Made by a program: the position numbers and the translations under genes
The notes under the pieces: generated by a model
The model's database searches: none
What the model was told of the DNA's origin: nothing
What the model saw: only the letters and a program-made list of their open reading frames with translations
Shown: positions 8,681 to 15,902 of the stretch, piece by piece
Layout of the letters: each line of letters starts with the position of its first letter
Position numbering within the stretch: the first letter of the stretch is position 1
From: Pseudomonas sp.
GTDB taxonomy: Bacteria; Pseudomonadota; Gammaproteobacteria; Pseudomonadales; Pseudomonadaceae
DNA length: 20,355 nt
NCBI GenBank assembly: GCA_003523465.1
Contig: DQAA01000011.1
Location: 3,496 to 23,850, forward strand
Direction: 5' to 3'

Positions 8681-9001
8681 TCAACCGCAGTTGACGCGAC
8701 TGACCTGACCCTTATCGTCAGCATGCAGATTCAGACGTTCGGACCGATATTCAAGCGTGATAGCGTCGGTCGGCTTGAGAATGCGGGCCAATTGCGCCCC
8801 ACTCGCTTTGCGCGCCTGCTCCAACAGCTCGGCAGACGCCGCTTTGCCTACAGCGAATTCGGCATTGCTGGCCTCACAGCGACCGTCAGTGTTAGCTGGG
8901 GCGGTGGACTCGGGCGCCTTGGATGCGCTACCGCCGCTAGTGCAGCCGACCAGAACCGCGGCAGCCAGCAGGCTCACCAGTGATGCACGCATAGGAAACA
9001 T
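8681..9001 (-). CDS. Lipoprotein with I78-family peptidase-inhibitor-like domain
   Basis: A 106-residue precursor with a hydrophobic N-terminus ending in the lipobox LVGC (lipidated C20), then a Ser/Ala/Pro-rich linker (about 21-40). The C-terminal domain (about 41-106) has the I78 pattern: C42, FAVGK (49-53), ARILKPTDAITLEYRSERLN, and terminal RVNCG with C105. C42 and C105 may form a disulfide. The family is named for a fungal elastase inhibitor; inhibitory activity of bacterial lipoproteins of this kind is mostly unproven. ATG 9001 is chosen because AAGGAGG lies 4 nt upstream; an internal ATG at 8992 is too far from it. The residue after C20 is Thr, which predicts outer-membrane sorting. 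Confidence 0.88.
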   Translation of the reverse strand: MFPMRASLVSLLAAAVLVGCTSGGSASKAPESTAPANTDGRCEASNAEFAVGKAASAELLEQARKASGAQLARILKPTDAITLEYRSERLNLHADDKGQVSRVNCG

Positions 9002-9022
9002 GAACCCTCCTTAGGGATACTG

Positions 9023-9086
9023 AATGCTGTTCGATCCGACAGCATTTGGTGCCAGTTGTTGCAAAAGCGTGCCAGTCTGCCCCAGT
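9023..9086 (-). promoter_or_regulatory. Inverted repeat and helically phased CCAGT repeats upstream of the lipoprotein gene
   Basis: An 8-bp inverted repeat AATGCTGT/ACAGCATT (9023-9030, 9039-9046) lies just upstream of the lipoprotein ribosome site. Beyond it, GTGCCAGT occurs at 9049-9056 and again exactly 20 bp on at 9069-9076, with a third CCAGT 10 bp later (9082-9086). Such phasing would put all copies on one face of the helix, as for a regulator site. No known consensus is matched. Confidence 0.3.
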
Positions 9087-9140
9087 CGCCTTTCCAGGGG
9101 AAATGGCAATAGTGTCTGGATTTTGCGTGAGGCGGATTAT

Positions 9141-9443
9141 TCAATACAGATCAATATAGTCGCTGGAAGGCTTGGGCCAGTTGTCCTGCAGAACCTTGAA
9201 CACTTGCCGGACCCATCGCTCGTCCTCTGCGGCCGCAGGGCCGACACAGCCGGAACCCGCCGCCCAGGTTTCCAGACGAAACAACAGTCCGTCGAGCTGA
9301 GCACCACCAACCACCTCGGACAACCAGGCCTGCCCTGCCCGATTCACTCTCAACTGGTTGTGCCTGGCCCCATTGCCGCTGGCAAGCAATAGCCGAACAC
9401 GCTCAAGAGTGAGTTGTCCTGGATCGTTGAGATCAATATTCAT
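9141..9443 (-). CDS. Conserved-type hypothetical protein
   Basis: A 100-residue soluble protein with no signal peptide or membrane segment. It is acidic and has a tryptophan- and aspartate-rich C-terminal half (ETWAAGSGCVGPAAAEDERW, ending NWPKPSSDYIDLY). I recognise no named domain. The ribosome site is weak (CAGG directly before ATG 9443), but codon use and composition are gene-like, and I recall similar short proteins in pseudomonads. It is divergent, across 50 bp, from the next hypothetical gene, so the two may share a control region. A role cannot be inferred. Confidence 0.7.
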   Translation of the reverse strand: MNIDLNDPGQLTLERVRLLLASGNGARHNQLRVNRAGQAWLSEVVGGAQLDGLLFRLETWAAGSGCVGPAAAEDERWVRQVFKVLQDNWPKPSSDYIDLY

Positions 9444-9493
9444 CCTGCGGCCCGCCAGTAAAAATACCGATAGTTTGCCACGCGGAAGCTCTT

Positions 9494-9889
9494 ATGCCTA
9501 AGTCGCAGAGCGGTCCGTCACAAGGGTTGGTTAAACTGAAACGCAGCGGCGATTACTTGCGAACAACCGCCGAAACGCCTTGGGCCCGGCGCTTCACCTT
9601 CGACAAAATGGGCCAATTCGAGAACGCCATGACCAGCCACAGCATCGATGCCGACATCAAGGTGAAATGGCCCGAAGGCCAGAGCGCCTACAGCCCCGGG
9701 ACAGCAGAAGAGTTGACCCTTATCGCGATCGATCTGCTGGTCAAGGAAATGGGCAGCGATGCCGCCCGTACCTTCATCGACCAGATATTAGAGCGTTACC
9801 GACACGATTCATCTGCTTCACCTGCTCACGACATTACGGCTCGAGCTCAGCCAGACGCGGAATCGACGGCTGCGCCCCTGAGCGAGTAA
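9494..9889 (+). CDS. Hypothetical protein, convergent and overlapping rbsK
   Basis: A 131-residue soluble protein. The core (about 10-100) has aromatic and basic residues (KLKRSGDYLRTT, RRFTFDKMGQFENAM) followed by an amphipathic region that looks alpha-helical (TAEELTLIAIDLLVKEMGSD, AARTFIDQILERY). The last 30 residues are low-complexity Ala/Ser/Asp and look disordered. GGAAG lies 6 nt before ATG 9494. No family is recognised. Its last 56 bp overlap the 3' end of rbsK on the other strand, which may explain the low-complexity tail as a recent extension. Confidence 0.7.
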   Translation: MPKSQSGPSQGLVKLKRSGDYLRTTAETPWARRFTFDKMGQFENAMTSHSIDADIKVKWPEGQSAYSPGTAEELTLIAIDLLVKEMGSDAARTFIDQILERYRHDSSASPAHDITARAQPDAESTAAPLSE

Positions 9890-10742
9890 CGGAGATTGCA
9901 GCGGCGCGCTGCCCGAAACCGATCGCTTCACGCTCGCTCCTACCCCTGGCCAGCGCTGCAGCGAAAGCCCCAACGAAAGTGTCGCCGGCCGCAGTGGCGT
10001 CCAACGCCCGCACCGCAGGCGCAGTGAAGTGTTCACTCCCCTCCGCCCCCACGAGCAAAGCACCGCCCGCCCCCAGCGTGACGATCACCCGAGCCACGCC
10101 CAGGCTCCGCAGTTGCCTGGCAACCACTTCCGCCGAGGCGAGATCGTCTACCGGCAAGCCGGTCAGGGCGGCGGCTTCGCTTTCATTGGGAATCAGATAG
10201 TCGATATTGGCCAACCATTCCATGGGTAACGGCCCGGTAGCCGGAGCCGGATTCAGAATTACCGTTTTACCCAACGCCCTCCCCCGCTCCAGCACATACG
10301 CCACTGTTTGCGACGGGATCTCCATCTGGCAGACGATCACATCTGCGTCCTGCAGCAATTTGTCGAAGCGCTGTATCGACTCCGGCAGCAAACGAGCATT
10401 GCTGCCAGCGACGATGACAATCGCGTTCTGACTCGTCGCATCCACCACGATCAACGCTACGCCGCTGGACACGCCGGCAACCGTCGCCACTGCCCCACAA
10501 TCAATACCTTCCGTCAGCAGGCCATCACGCAACTGCTGGCCATAGTCATCGCTACCCACACAACCAATCATCGCGACATCGGCGCCCAACCGCACAGCAG
10601 CCACGGCCTGGTTCGCGCCCTTGCCGCCCGGAACGGTGTCGAAGGACTCACCGGCCAGCGTCTCTCCCGCTCGCGGTAGACGCTCCGCGCGAGTGACCAG
10701 ATCCATGTTGAGGCTACCCACCACCACTACCCTGGCTTTCAT
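9834..10742 (-). CDS. rbsK: Ribokinase
   Basis: A 302-residue PfkB-family kinase. The N-terminal motif PGGKGANQA (38-46) binds sugar, NPAP (164-167) lies in the centre, and the C-terminal ATAAGDTFVGAF (249-260) supplies the anion hole and the catalytic base D254. It phosphorylates ribose to ribose 5-phosphate in the cytoplasm after RbsABC uptake. Alanine replaces the usual first Thr in the D-T-x-A-G-D motif (DATAAGD), a mild variation. It is the last gene of rbsBACRK, 9 nt after rbsR. No terminator is seen; instead the 3' end overlaps the convergent hypothetical gene by 56 bp. Confidence 0.96.
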   Translation of the reverse strand: MKARVVVVGSLNMDLVTRAERLPRAGETLAGESFDTVPGGKGANQAVAAVRLGADVAMIGCVGSDDYGQQLRDGLLTEGIDCGAVATVAGVSSGVALIVVDATSQNAIVIVAGSNARLLPESIQRFDKLLQDADVIVCQMEIPSQTVAYVLERGRALGKTVILNPAPATGPLPMEWLANIDYLIPNESEAAALTGLPVDDLASAEVVARQLRSLGVARVIVTLGAGGALLVGAEGSEHFTAPAVRALDATAAGDTFVGAFAAALARGRSEREAIGFGQRAAAISVTRSGAQPSIPRLAELEP

Positions 10743-10751
10743 GACGAGCTC

Positions 10752-11774
10752 TCAACCCTCTTCGCTGAACAGATCCGGACTGCGCCCGGTGGACTCGCGC
10801 AAGACGATCTTCGGCGCGACGATACGCTGCTCTACCGGCATGGCCCCGGAACCATTGATACGCCGCAACAGCATCGAAGCAGCCATTTCACCGAGGTCAC
10901 GAATGGATTGCCCGACAGTGGTCAGCGCCGGATAGACGTACTGACACATCTGGATGTCATCGAAACCGATTACCGAGAGCTCTCCCGGCACGGTGATATT
11001 GCGCTCGGCAGCAGCGCGCAACACACCCATGCCGATCATGTCGTTGCCGGCGAAGATGGCGGTTGGACGATTGCGACCAAGCAACCGCGTGGCCACACCA
11101 TAACCACCGAGGCTGGTGAAGTCGCTGTTGACCACCCGCCCTTCACGTGGCGCAACACCAGCCTCCGCCAGCGCAGACTGAAAGCCGGCAAGGCGCATTT
11201 TCGCCACGCTGGTATCCGCCGGGCCGTTGATACAGGCGATATCCACATGCCCCAGGTCAAGCAGGTGCCGCGTGGCAAGATACGCCCCCTGCTCGTGGTC
11301 GATGCGCACCAGGTCGGCATCCACACCCTCCAGTGCACGATCGAGAATGACCATCGGCGTGCGCACGCTGGACAGACTGTCGAGCAAATCGCGATCCTCC
11401 CCGACAGAAGCAACGATCAAACCGTCGATGCGTTTCTCCAGCAGCACCCGCAGATAACTGCGCTGTTTTTGCGGATTGTCGTCGGAGTTGCACAGGATCA
11501 CGCAGTAGCCATTACGCTCGCAGGCATCCTCGATACCCCGGGCCAACTCAGCGAAATACGGGTTGACGCTGTTCGGCACCAGCAGCCCGATGGTCGCGGT
11601 ACTACGTGCCTTCAGCGAGCGAGCCACGGCGCTGGGCACGTAATCGAGCTCGGCGATGGCCGCCTCGACTTTCAGCCGTACCGGTTCACTGACCGGGCGG
11701 GTCTTGTTCAGCACATGGGACACGGTGGTATAGGAAATGCCCGCAAGTGCCGCTACGTCTTTTATGGTTGCCAT
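10752..11774 (-). CDS. rbsR: LacI-family ribose operon repressor
   Basis: A 340-residue LacI/GalR regulator. The helix-turn-helix is at residues 3-25 (TIKDVAALAGISYTTVSHVL), the hinge helix around 47-58 (PSAVARSLKARS), and a periplasmic-binding-protein-like effector domain runs from about 60 to 330. The full-length ligand domain, and its place between rbsC and rbsK, point to RbsR, with ribose or ribose phosphate as inducer. The 12-bp palindrome at 15291-15302, with the central CG typical of LacI-family operators, is its probable target, giving autoregulation of the whole operon. It starts 4 nt after the rbsC stop. Confidence 0.94.
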   Translation of the reverse strand: MATIKDVAALAGISYTTVSHVLNKTRPVSEPVRLKVEAAIAELDYVPSAVARSLKARSTATIGLLVPNSVNPYFAELARGIEDACERNGYCVILCNSDDNPQKQRSYLRVLLEKRIDGLIVASVGEDRDLLDSLSSVRTPMVILDRALEGVDADLVRIDHEQGAYLATRHLLDLGHVDIACINGPADTSVAKMRLAGFQSALAEAGVAPREGRVVNSDFTSLGGYGVATRLLGRNRPTAIFAGNDMIGMGVLRAAAERNITVPGELSVIGFDDIQMCQYVYPALTTVGQSIRDLGEMAASMLLRRINGSGAMPVEQRIVAPKIVLRESTGRSPDLFSEEG

Positions 11775-11778
11775 GCTT

Positions 11779-12768
11779 TCAATTCCGCCGGCTTGTACGC
11801 CGACTTCGATAGGTGTCGAGGATCACGGCGATCACGATGACCGCCCCGGTGATGATGCGTTTGGTTGGCTCGGAAGCACCAATCTGCGCCAGGCCCGCCG
11901 CCAGCACCGAGATGATCAATACGCCGAAGAATGTGCTGATGACCGAGCCTCTGCCCCCCATCAGACTGGTGCCACCGATCACCACCGCGGCAATGACCTG
12001 CAACTCCAGGCCGGAGCCGGCATTCGGGTCAGCCGCCTCCAGACGGGAGATCTGGAACAGCGCCGCCAGACCAGCGAGCAGTCCCATCAGCGAAAACACG
12101 AGAATCTTGTAGGGCCTGGGATCGACCCCGGCAAGACGCACCGCCTCTTCATTGGTGCCAATACCGACCAGGTAGCGTCCGAACACTGTGCGACCAAGCA
12201 CCAGGTGCGCCAGCACAATCACCGCCAGAGCAATCAGGAACGCTGGAGAAATACCCAACGCAACGGGTTCGGATAGCCAGGCCAGGGCGTCACCGATGTA
12301 GGCGGTGCGCGAATCGGTCAGTTGATACGCTCCACCACGGGCGACTTCCAGAACACCAAGGGAGACGATGAATGATGGAATACGCCAGGCCACGGTAATC
12401 GACCCGGTCAGGCCGCCGACCAAGGCCGCGCAGCCCATGCCCAGCAAAGCTGCGGGCAACACGCCCCACCCCCACCCGAGCATGGCCACGCTTACCACCG
12501 AACCGGCCAAGGCCAACACCGAACCAACGGAAAGATCGATGCCACCAATGATCAGGACGAAGGTCATCCCCACCGCGAGCACCATCAGGTCGGGAATCTG
12601 GTTGGCCAGAGTGCTGAACGTGGCGTAGGACAAAAAGTGGCTGCTAAGCAGCGAAAACAGCACCACCATGCTCAGCAGGGCACCGGCAAGTCCTAGATAA
12701 GTGCCAAGCGCAAGCTGGCTGGCCGAGCGCTTGCGGGCAGCGATAGCGTTCAAGGGAGACGTTTTCAT
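11779..12768 (-). CDS. rbsC: Ribose ABC transporter permease
   Basis: A 329-residue integral inner-membrane protein of the sugar BPD_transp_2 family, with roughly 8-10 hydrophobic segments. The family motif IIGGIDLSVGSVLALAG lies at about 73-89, and the C-terminal part has AADPNAGSGLELQVIAAVVIGG and a GGRGS turn characteristic of the loop contacting the ATPase. As a homodimer it forms the ribose channel. The ATG overlaps the rbsA stop by 4 nt. The N-terminus (about 1-20) is basic and cytoplasmic. Confidence 0.96.
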   Translation of the reverse strand: MKTSPLNAIAARKRSASQLALGTYLGLAGALLSMVVLFSLLSSHFLSYATFSTLANQIPDLMVLAVGMTFVLIIGGIDLSVGSVLALAGSVVSVAMLGWGWGVLPAALLGMGCAALVGGLTGSITVAWRIPSFIVSLGVLEVARGGAYQLTDSRTAYIGDALAWLSEPVALGISPAFLIALAVIVLAHLVLGRTVFGRYLVGIGTNEEAVRLAGVDPRPYKILVFSLMGLLAGLAALFQISRLEAADPNAGSGLELQVIAAVVIGGTSLMGGRGSVISTFFGVLIISVLAAGLAQIGASEPTKRIITGAVIVIAVILDTYRSRRTSRRN

Positions 12769-14309
12769 AGGGAGTTTCCGTGCACTGCGTCGGATAGCAG
12801 CGCATCACGTTTCTGATAGCCGGAAAAGGCCGCAGCCAGAAGCTGATCCTGGCTCCAGCGGTGACGCTCGAAGGTATCCACCAACCGCCCTGCGGAAAGT
12901 ACGCCAATACGGTCACAGATCAGCATCAACTCACGCATCTCGCTCGACACCACCACCAGCGCCTTGCCCTGCCGCGCCAGCCCGGCGAGCAGATCATAGA
13001 TATCCAGCTTGGCGCCGACATCGATGCCCCGGGTCGGCTCGTCGAACAGAAACACCTGGCAATCACGCTCAAGCCAACGACCGATCATGACCTTCTGCTG
13101 GTTACCGCCGGACAATTCACCAACGACCTGCCACGGCCCAGCACTACGAATGCGCAAAGCAGCAATGCGACGCTGTGCCAGATCCTCCTCGGCGTCGCGG
13201 TCCACGACACCTGCGCGGGATACCGCTGCTAAATTGCCCAGCACCAGATTTGCACTGATGGATTCGCTCAGAAGCAACCCCTCTCCCTTGCGATCTTCGC
13301 TGACCAATGCAATGCCCTCACGTACCGCCGCCACTGGCGAATCAATACGGCACGCTCGCAGTGGATGACCGATTTCGACCGTACCGCAATCGGCCTGGTC
13401 AGCGCCGTAAATCAGCCGCAGCAACTCGGTACGCCCCGCACCTACCAGCCCGCACAGCCCGAAGATTTCGCCGGCGCGCACCTCGAATGACACGTCAACG
13501 ACCTTGTCGCCGCGACCGAGTCCATTGACCCTCAATAGCGGCTCACCGACATGGCGGTCCGGGACATCGAGACGCCCGCCCATCTCTCGCCCCGCCATCA
13601 GATCGACCAATTTTTCGCTGCTGCAGCGCTGGATCGGTTCGACACCGATCAGACGACCGTCACGCAATATCGCAACACGTTGCGCAACACGCTTGAGTTC
13701 TTCGAGCCGGTGCGAGACGTAGATAAGCGCCACCCCACGCTGACGCAGCTTCTCGATCTGGACAAAGAGCAACTCCACCTCGCGCTCGGTGAGCATTGCA
13801 GTGGGCTCATCAAGGATCAGGACATGACAATCGCCAATCAGGTTACGAGCGATCTCGACCATCTGTTGATGTCCCACACCCAGCTCGCCCACCAACGTGT
13901 CCGGATCGATCGCCTCCAGCCCCATACGCGCCATGGCTTGCTCGGCCTGCTGATACAAACGCTTGCGGTCAATCCAGCCCAGCCATCCGGGTAGCTGGTG
14001 AAGGAACAGGTTTTCCGCAACGCTCAGGGTCGGTAGCAGATTCAGCTCCTGCATAACCATGCGCACGCCAAGACGCTCGGCGGCAGAGCGACTACCTGGT
14101 TGGTAAGGCCGATCCTGAAATGTCATATACCCGTTGCTCGCCGACTCCAGGCCCCCGATGATCTTCGACAGCGTGCTCTTGCCTGCGCCGTTCTCACCCA
14201 CCAGGGCCAGCACCTCACCGCGGCGCAGTGTCAGATCGATGCCGTCGAGCACGGTCTGGGCGTAGGTCTTGCCAACTCCGCTGAGCGTCAGCAGCGCCTC
14301 ACCATTCAT
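12765..14309 (-). CDS. rbsA: Ribose ABC transporter ATP-binding protein
   Basis: A 514-residue tandem ABC ATPase. In the first domain Walker A is GENGAGKS (38-45), the signature is LGVGHQQMVEIA (143-154) and Walker B is LILDEP (164-169). In the second domain Walker A is degenerate (GLVGAGRTEL, Arg for Lys), as is normal in RbsA/MglA/AraG, with a proper signature ELSGGNQQKV (398-407) and FLFDEP. It powers ribose import on the cytoplasmic side of RbsC. Both junctions are 4-nt start/stop overlaps, so translation is coupled to rbsB and rbsC. Confidence 0.96.
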   Translation of the reverse strand: MNGEALLTLSGVGKTYAQTVLDGIDLTLRRGEVLALVGENGAGKSTLSKIIGGLESASNGYMTFQDRPYQPGSRSAAERLGVRMVMQELNLLPTLSVAENLFLHQLPGWLGWIDRKRLYQQAEQAMARMGLEAIDPDTLVGELGVGHQQMVEIARNLIGDCHVLILDEPTAMLTEREVELLFVQIEKLRQRGVALIYVSHRLEELKRVAQRVAILRDGRLIGVEPIQRCSSEKLVDLMAGREMGGRLDVPDRHVGEPLLRVNGLGRGDKVVDVSFEVRAGEIFGLCGLVGAGRTELLRLIYGADQADCGTVEIGHPLRACRIDSPVAAVREGIALVSEDRKGEGLLLSESISANLVLGNLAAVSRAGVVDRDAEEDLAQRRIAALRIRSAGPWQVVGELSGGNQQKVMIGRWLERDCQVFLFDEPTRGIDVGAKLDIYDLLAGLARQGKALVVVSSEMRELMLICDRIGVLSAGRLVDTFERHRWSQDQLLAAAFSGYQKRDALLSDAVHGNSL

Positions 14310-15253
14310 GGCTGACGGATCACCAGCTCGACGGGAGTCTGGATGACATTGTCAGCATCGACCTCAGGTTTCTCTCCCTTGAGCATTTTCAGCGCCGCCT
14401 CGATGCCGTATACCGCCTGACGCGCAGCATATTGGTCGGCGGTAGCGAGCACCCGACCGTCGGCCAGCATCGGCGCAATGGCCTTGATGTTGTCGTAGCC
14501 CACCACCTGGACCTGACCATTGCGCCCGGCGGAACGCACTGCCGATACCGCGCCAAGCGCCATGCTGTCATTGCCGGCAAGCAATGCCTTCAGGTCGGGG
14601 TATTCGTTGAGCATTGCCGAAGCCACGGCGTTACCCTTGTTGATCTCCCAATTGCCCGATTGCACCGAGACGACCCTGATCTGCGCCGCCTCCATTGCGT
14701 CCTTGAAGCCAGCGGTGCGTTGCTGGGCATTGGTGGTGGTCGGCACGCCTTCGATGATGCCGACCTCATTGCCCGCCTTCAGCTTGCCCGCAAGATAATC
14801 GCCCACGAGACGGGCGCCCTTGCGGTTGTCAGGCCCTACGAACGGCACACTGAGCTGCTTGCTTTTCAGTACGTCAGGGTCGAGACGGTTATCGATATTG
14901 ACCACGATGATGCCCGCATCCATTGCACGCTTGATCACCGGCACCAGAGCCTTGGAGTCCGCAGGTGCAATGACCAGGGCATTCACCCCGGAGACGATCA
15001 TCTGTTCGACGATACCGATCTGATTGCCGGTGTCTGATTCATCCTTGATGCCATTGGAGACCAGGTCGAACTCGCCCGCGTGTTCCTTTTGATAAGCCTT
15101 GGCACCGTCCTCCATGGTGAGGAAGAACTCGTTGGCGAGGGATTTCATGACCAGAGCGACCTTGGGACGATCTTCGGCATGCGCAGGGGAAACAATGGAA
15201 AAGGCAACCAGGAGGGTCATGAGCCACAACCGACCTGCTGAGGGGAACTGCAT
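14306..15253 (-). CDS. rbsB: Ribose-binding periplasmic protein
   Basis: A 315-residue periplasmic binding protein of the RbsB-type family. Residues 1-26 form a Sec signal peptide (cleavage after AHA), then PKVALVMKSLANEFFLTMED begins the first lobe. The IDNRLD and VGYDNI segments are typical of pentose/hexose binders. It delivers ribose to RbsAC. GGAG lies 8 nt before ATG 15253. As the first gene of the operon it directly follows the promoter and operator. Ribose specificity rests on the rbsR and rbsK neighbours; allose or similar sugars are possible alternatives. Confidence 0.95.
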   Translation of the reverse strand: MQFPSAGRLWLMTLLVAFSIVSPAHAEDRPKVALVMKSLANEFFLTMEDGAKAYQKEHAGEFDLVSNGIKDESDTGNQIGIVEQMIVSGVNALVIAPADSKALVPVIKRAMDAGIIVVNIDNRLDPDVLKSKQLSVPFVGPDNRKGARLVGDYLAGKLKAGNEVGIIEGVPTTTNAQQRTAGFKDAMEAAQIRVVSVQSGNWEINKGNAVASAMLNEYPDLKALLAGNDSMALGAVSAVRSAGRNGQVQVVGYDNIKAIAPMLADGRVLATADQYAARQAVYGIEAALKMLKGEKPEVDADNVIQTPVELVIRQP

Positions 15254-15290
15254 GTTGTTTACTCCGCTCTTTATGCTTTTTTATCGGACT

Positions 15291-15302
15291 GCAAACGTTT
15301 GC
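15291..15302 (-). promoter_or_regulatory. RbsR operator
   Basis: The 12-bp perfect palindrome GCAAACGTTTGC has the central CG typical of LacI-family sites. It sits at about +2 to +13 relative to the predicted rbs start, 38 bp before rbsB, a position suited to blocking RNA polymerase. That RbsR binds it is inferred from position and family. Confidence 0.75.
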
Positions 15303-15310
15303 TTTACCCA

Positions 15311-15338
15311 ACTATGGAACGGAACCGCGTGTTGTCAA
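15311..15338 (-). promoter_or_regulatory. Sigma70 promoter of the rbs operon
   Basis: On the minus strand a perfect -35 TTGACA (15333-15338) and a -10 CATAGT (15311-15316, 4 of 6) are 16 bp apart. The predicted start is near 15304, directly against the operator. This would give a leader of about 50 nt. Confidence 0.65.
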
Positions 15339-15591
15339 ACGTCCGGAGACGGTTTGGCCGGGAACCGAAGCGGGGAGATTGTTACTCAAACGCCTGAAAA
15401 ACCGAACTCTTCAATAGGAAATCATTCCGAATTTCCAACGGGTGAAATTTACCTTCCCGAGTCTAGGCAACTCACCGGCATTTGCCTGCCCACGCCACAA
15501 CGCTTCGTAAACCCTCAATACTTTTATTTTTGACACGGTGCAGCAAAAGCACCTCGAGACGGTCATATACCCTCTTTGAACTGACGAGCTG
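15339..15591. other. Intergenic region between rbs and the SOS gene
   Basis: About 250 bp without a supported gene. It includes most of an imperfect dyad at 15336-15356 that overlaps the rbs -35 and a short hairpin at 15537-15553, but no convincing promoter, RNA gene or repeat. An 83-codon minus-strand reading frame here has no ribosome site and crosses the LexA box, so it is not called. Confidence 0.5.
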
Positions 15592-15620
15592 TTGCGAAAA
15601 ATCCTACAGTTAAATACTGT
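15592..15620 (+). promoter_or_regulatory. Probable promoter of the LexA-controlled gene
   Basis: TTGCGA (15592-15597) and TACTGT (15615-15620) are spaced 17 bp. The match is moderate, but the -10 overlaps the LexA box, the usual arrangement at repressed SOS promoters. Confidence 0.4.
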
Positions 15621-15632
15621 ATGCGCATACAG
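15617..15632 (+). promoter_or_regulatory. LexA binding site (SOS box)
   Basis: CTGTATGCGCATACAG is a perfect 16-bp palindrome with the required CTGT-N8-ACAG of the gammaproteobacterial SOS box and AT bases next to both half-sites. It lies 22 bp before the GTG start of the next gene, overlapping the likely -10, so LexA would block transcription until DNA damage. Confidence 0.88.
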
Positions 15633-15654
15633 GACAAATAAGGGAAACACCTTC

Positions 15655-15897
15655 GTGGCCACCTCCTCTGCCGCACCCGCCAGCAGCTATGAGCAACTCG
15701 GCGTCCGCATCCAGAAAATCATCAATGCCCCAACCGCCCAGCGCTCCAGATCCGCACTGATTTTCCGCCTTCAGCATGAGTCCCCGGACGACTGGGAAAC
15801 CTTGCTCGAGGAAATCGCCGAGAACGACAACGTCACGCTCGCCCATCGCGATGATGGCGGCGTGCAGATTTTCTGGACGGTGCAAAAGGAAGACTGA
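15655..15897 (+). CDS. Small LexA-controlled protein, function unknown
   Basis: An 80-residue acidic protein without signal peptide or membrane segment. It begins with an Ala/Ser-rich stretch, then SYEQLGVRIQKIINAPTAQR, a predicted helix, then an alpha/beta-looking part (ALIFRLQHESPDDWETLLEE, VTLAHRDDGGVQIFWTV). I recall similar small proteins in Pseudomonas LexA regulons but cannot check. The start is GTG 15655, with AGGGA 9 nt upstream; earlier in-frame codons run through the SOS box and are rejected. Position 22 bp after a perfect LexA box indicates damage induction. It is followed after 5 nt by endA, so both may be co-expressed. Confidence 0.85.
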   Translation: MATSSAAPASSYEQLGVRIQKIINAPTAQRSRSALIFRLQHESPDDWETLLEEIAENDNVTLAHRDDGGVQIFWTVQKED

Positions 15898-15902
15898 CGC
15901 GG

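Noticed and set aside
9061..9074. Sigma54-like promoter on the minus strand (TGGCACG with TTGC)
   Set aside because: The two boxes are 3 bp apart instead of 4, so GG and GC are one base too close; sigma54 does not tolerate this spacing.
15411..15662. 83-codon minus-strand frame between rbs and the SOS gene
   Set aside because: Its start overlaps the SOS gene's start and the LexA box, with no ribosome site or family resemblance.
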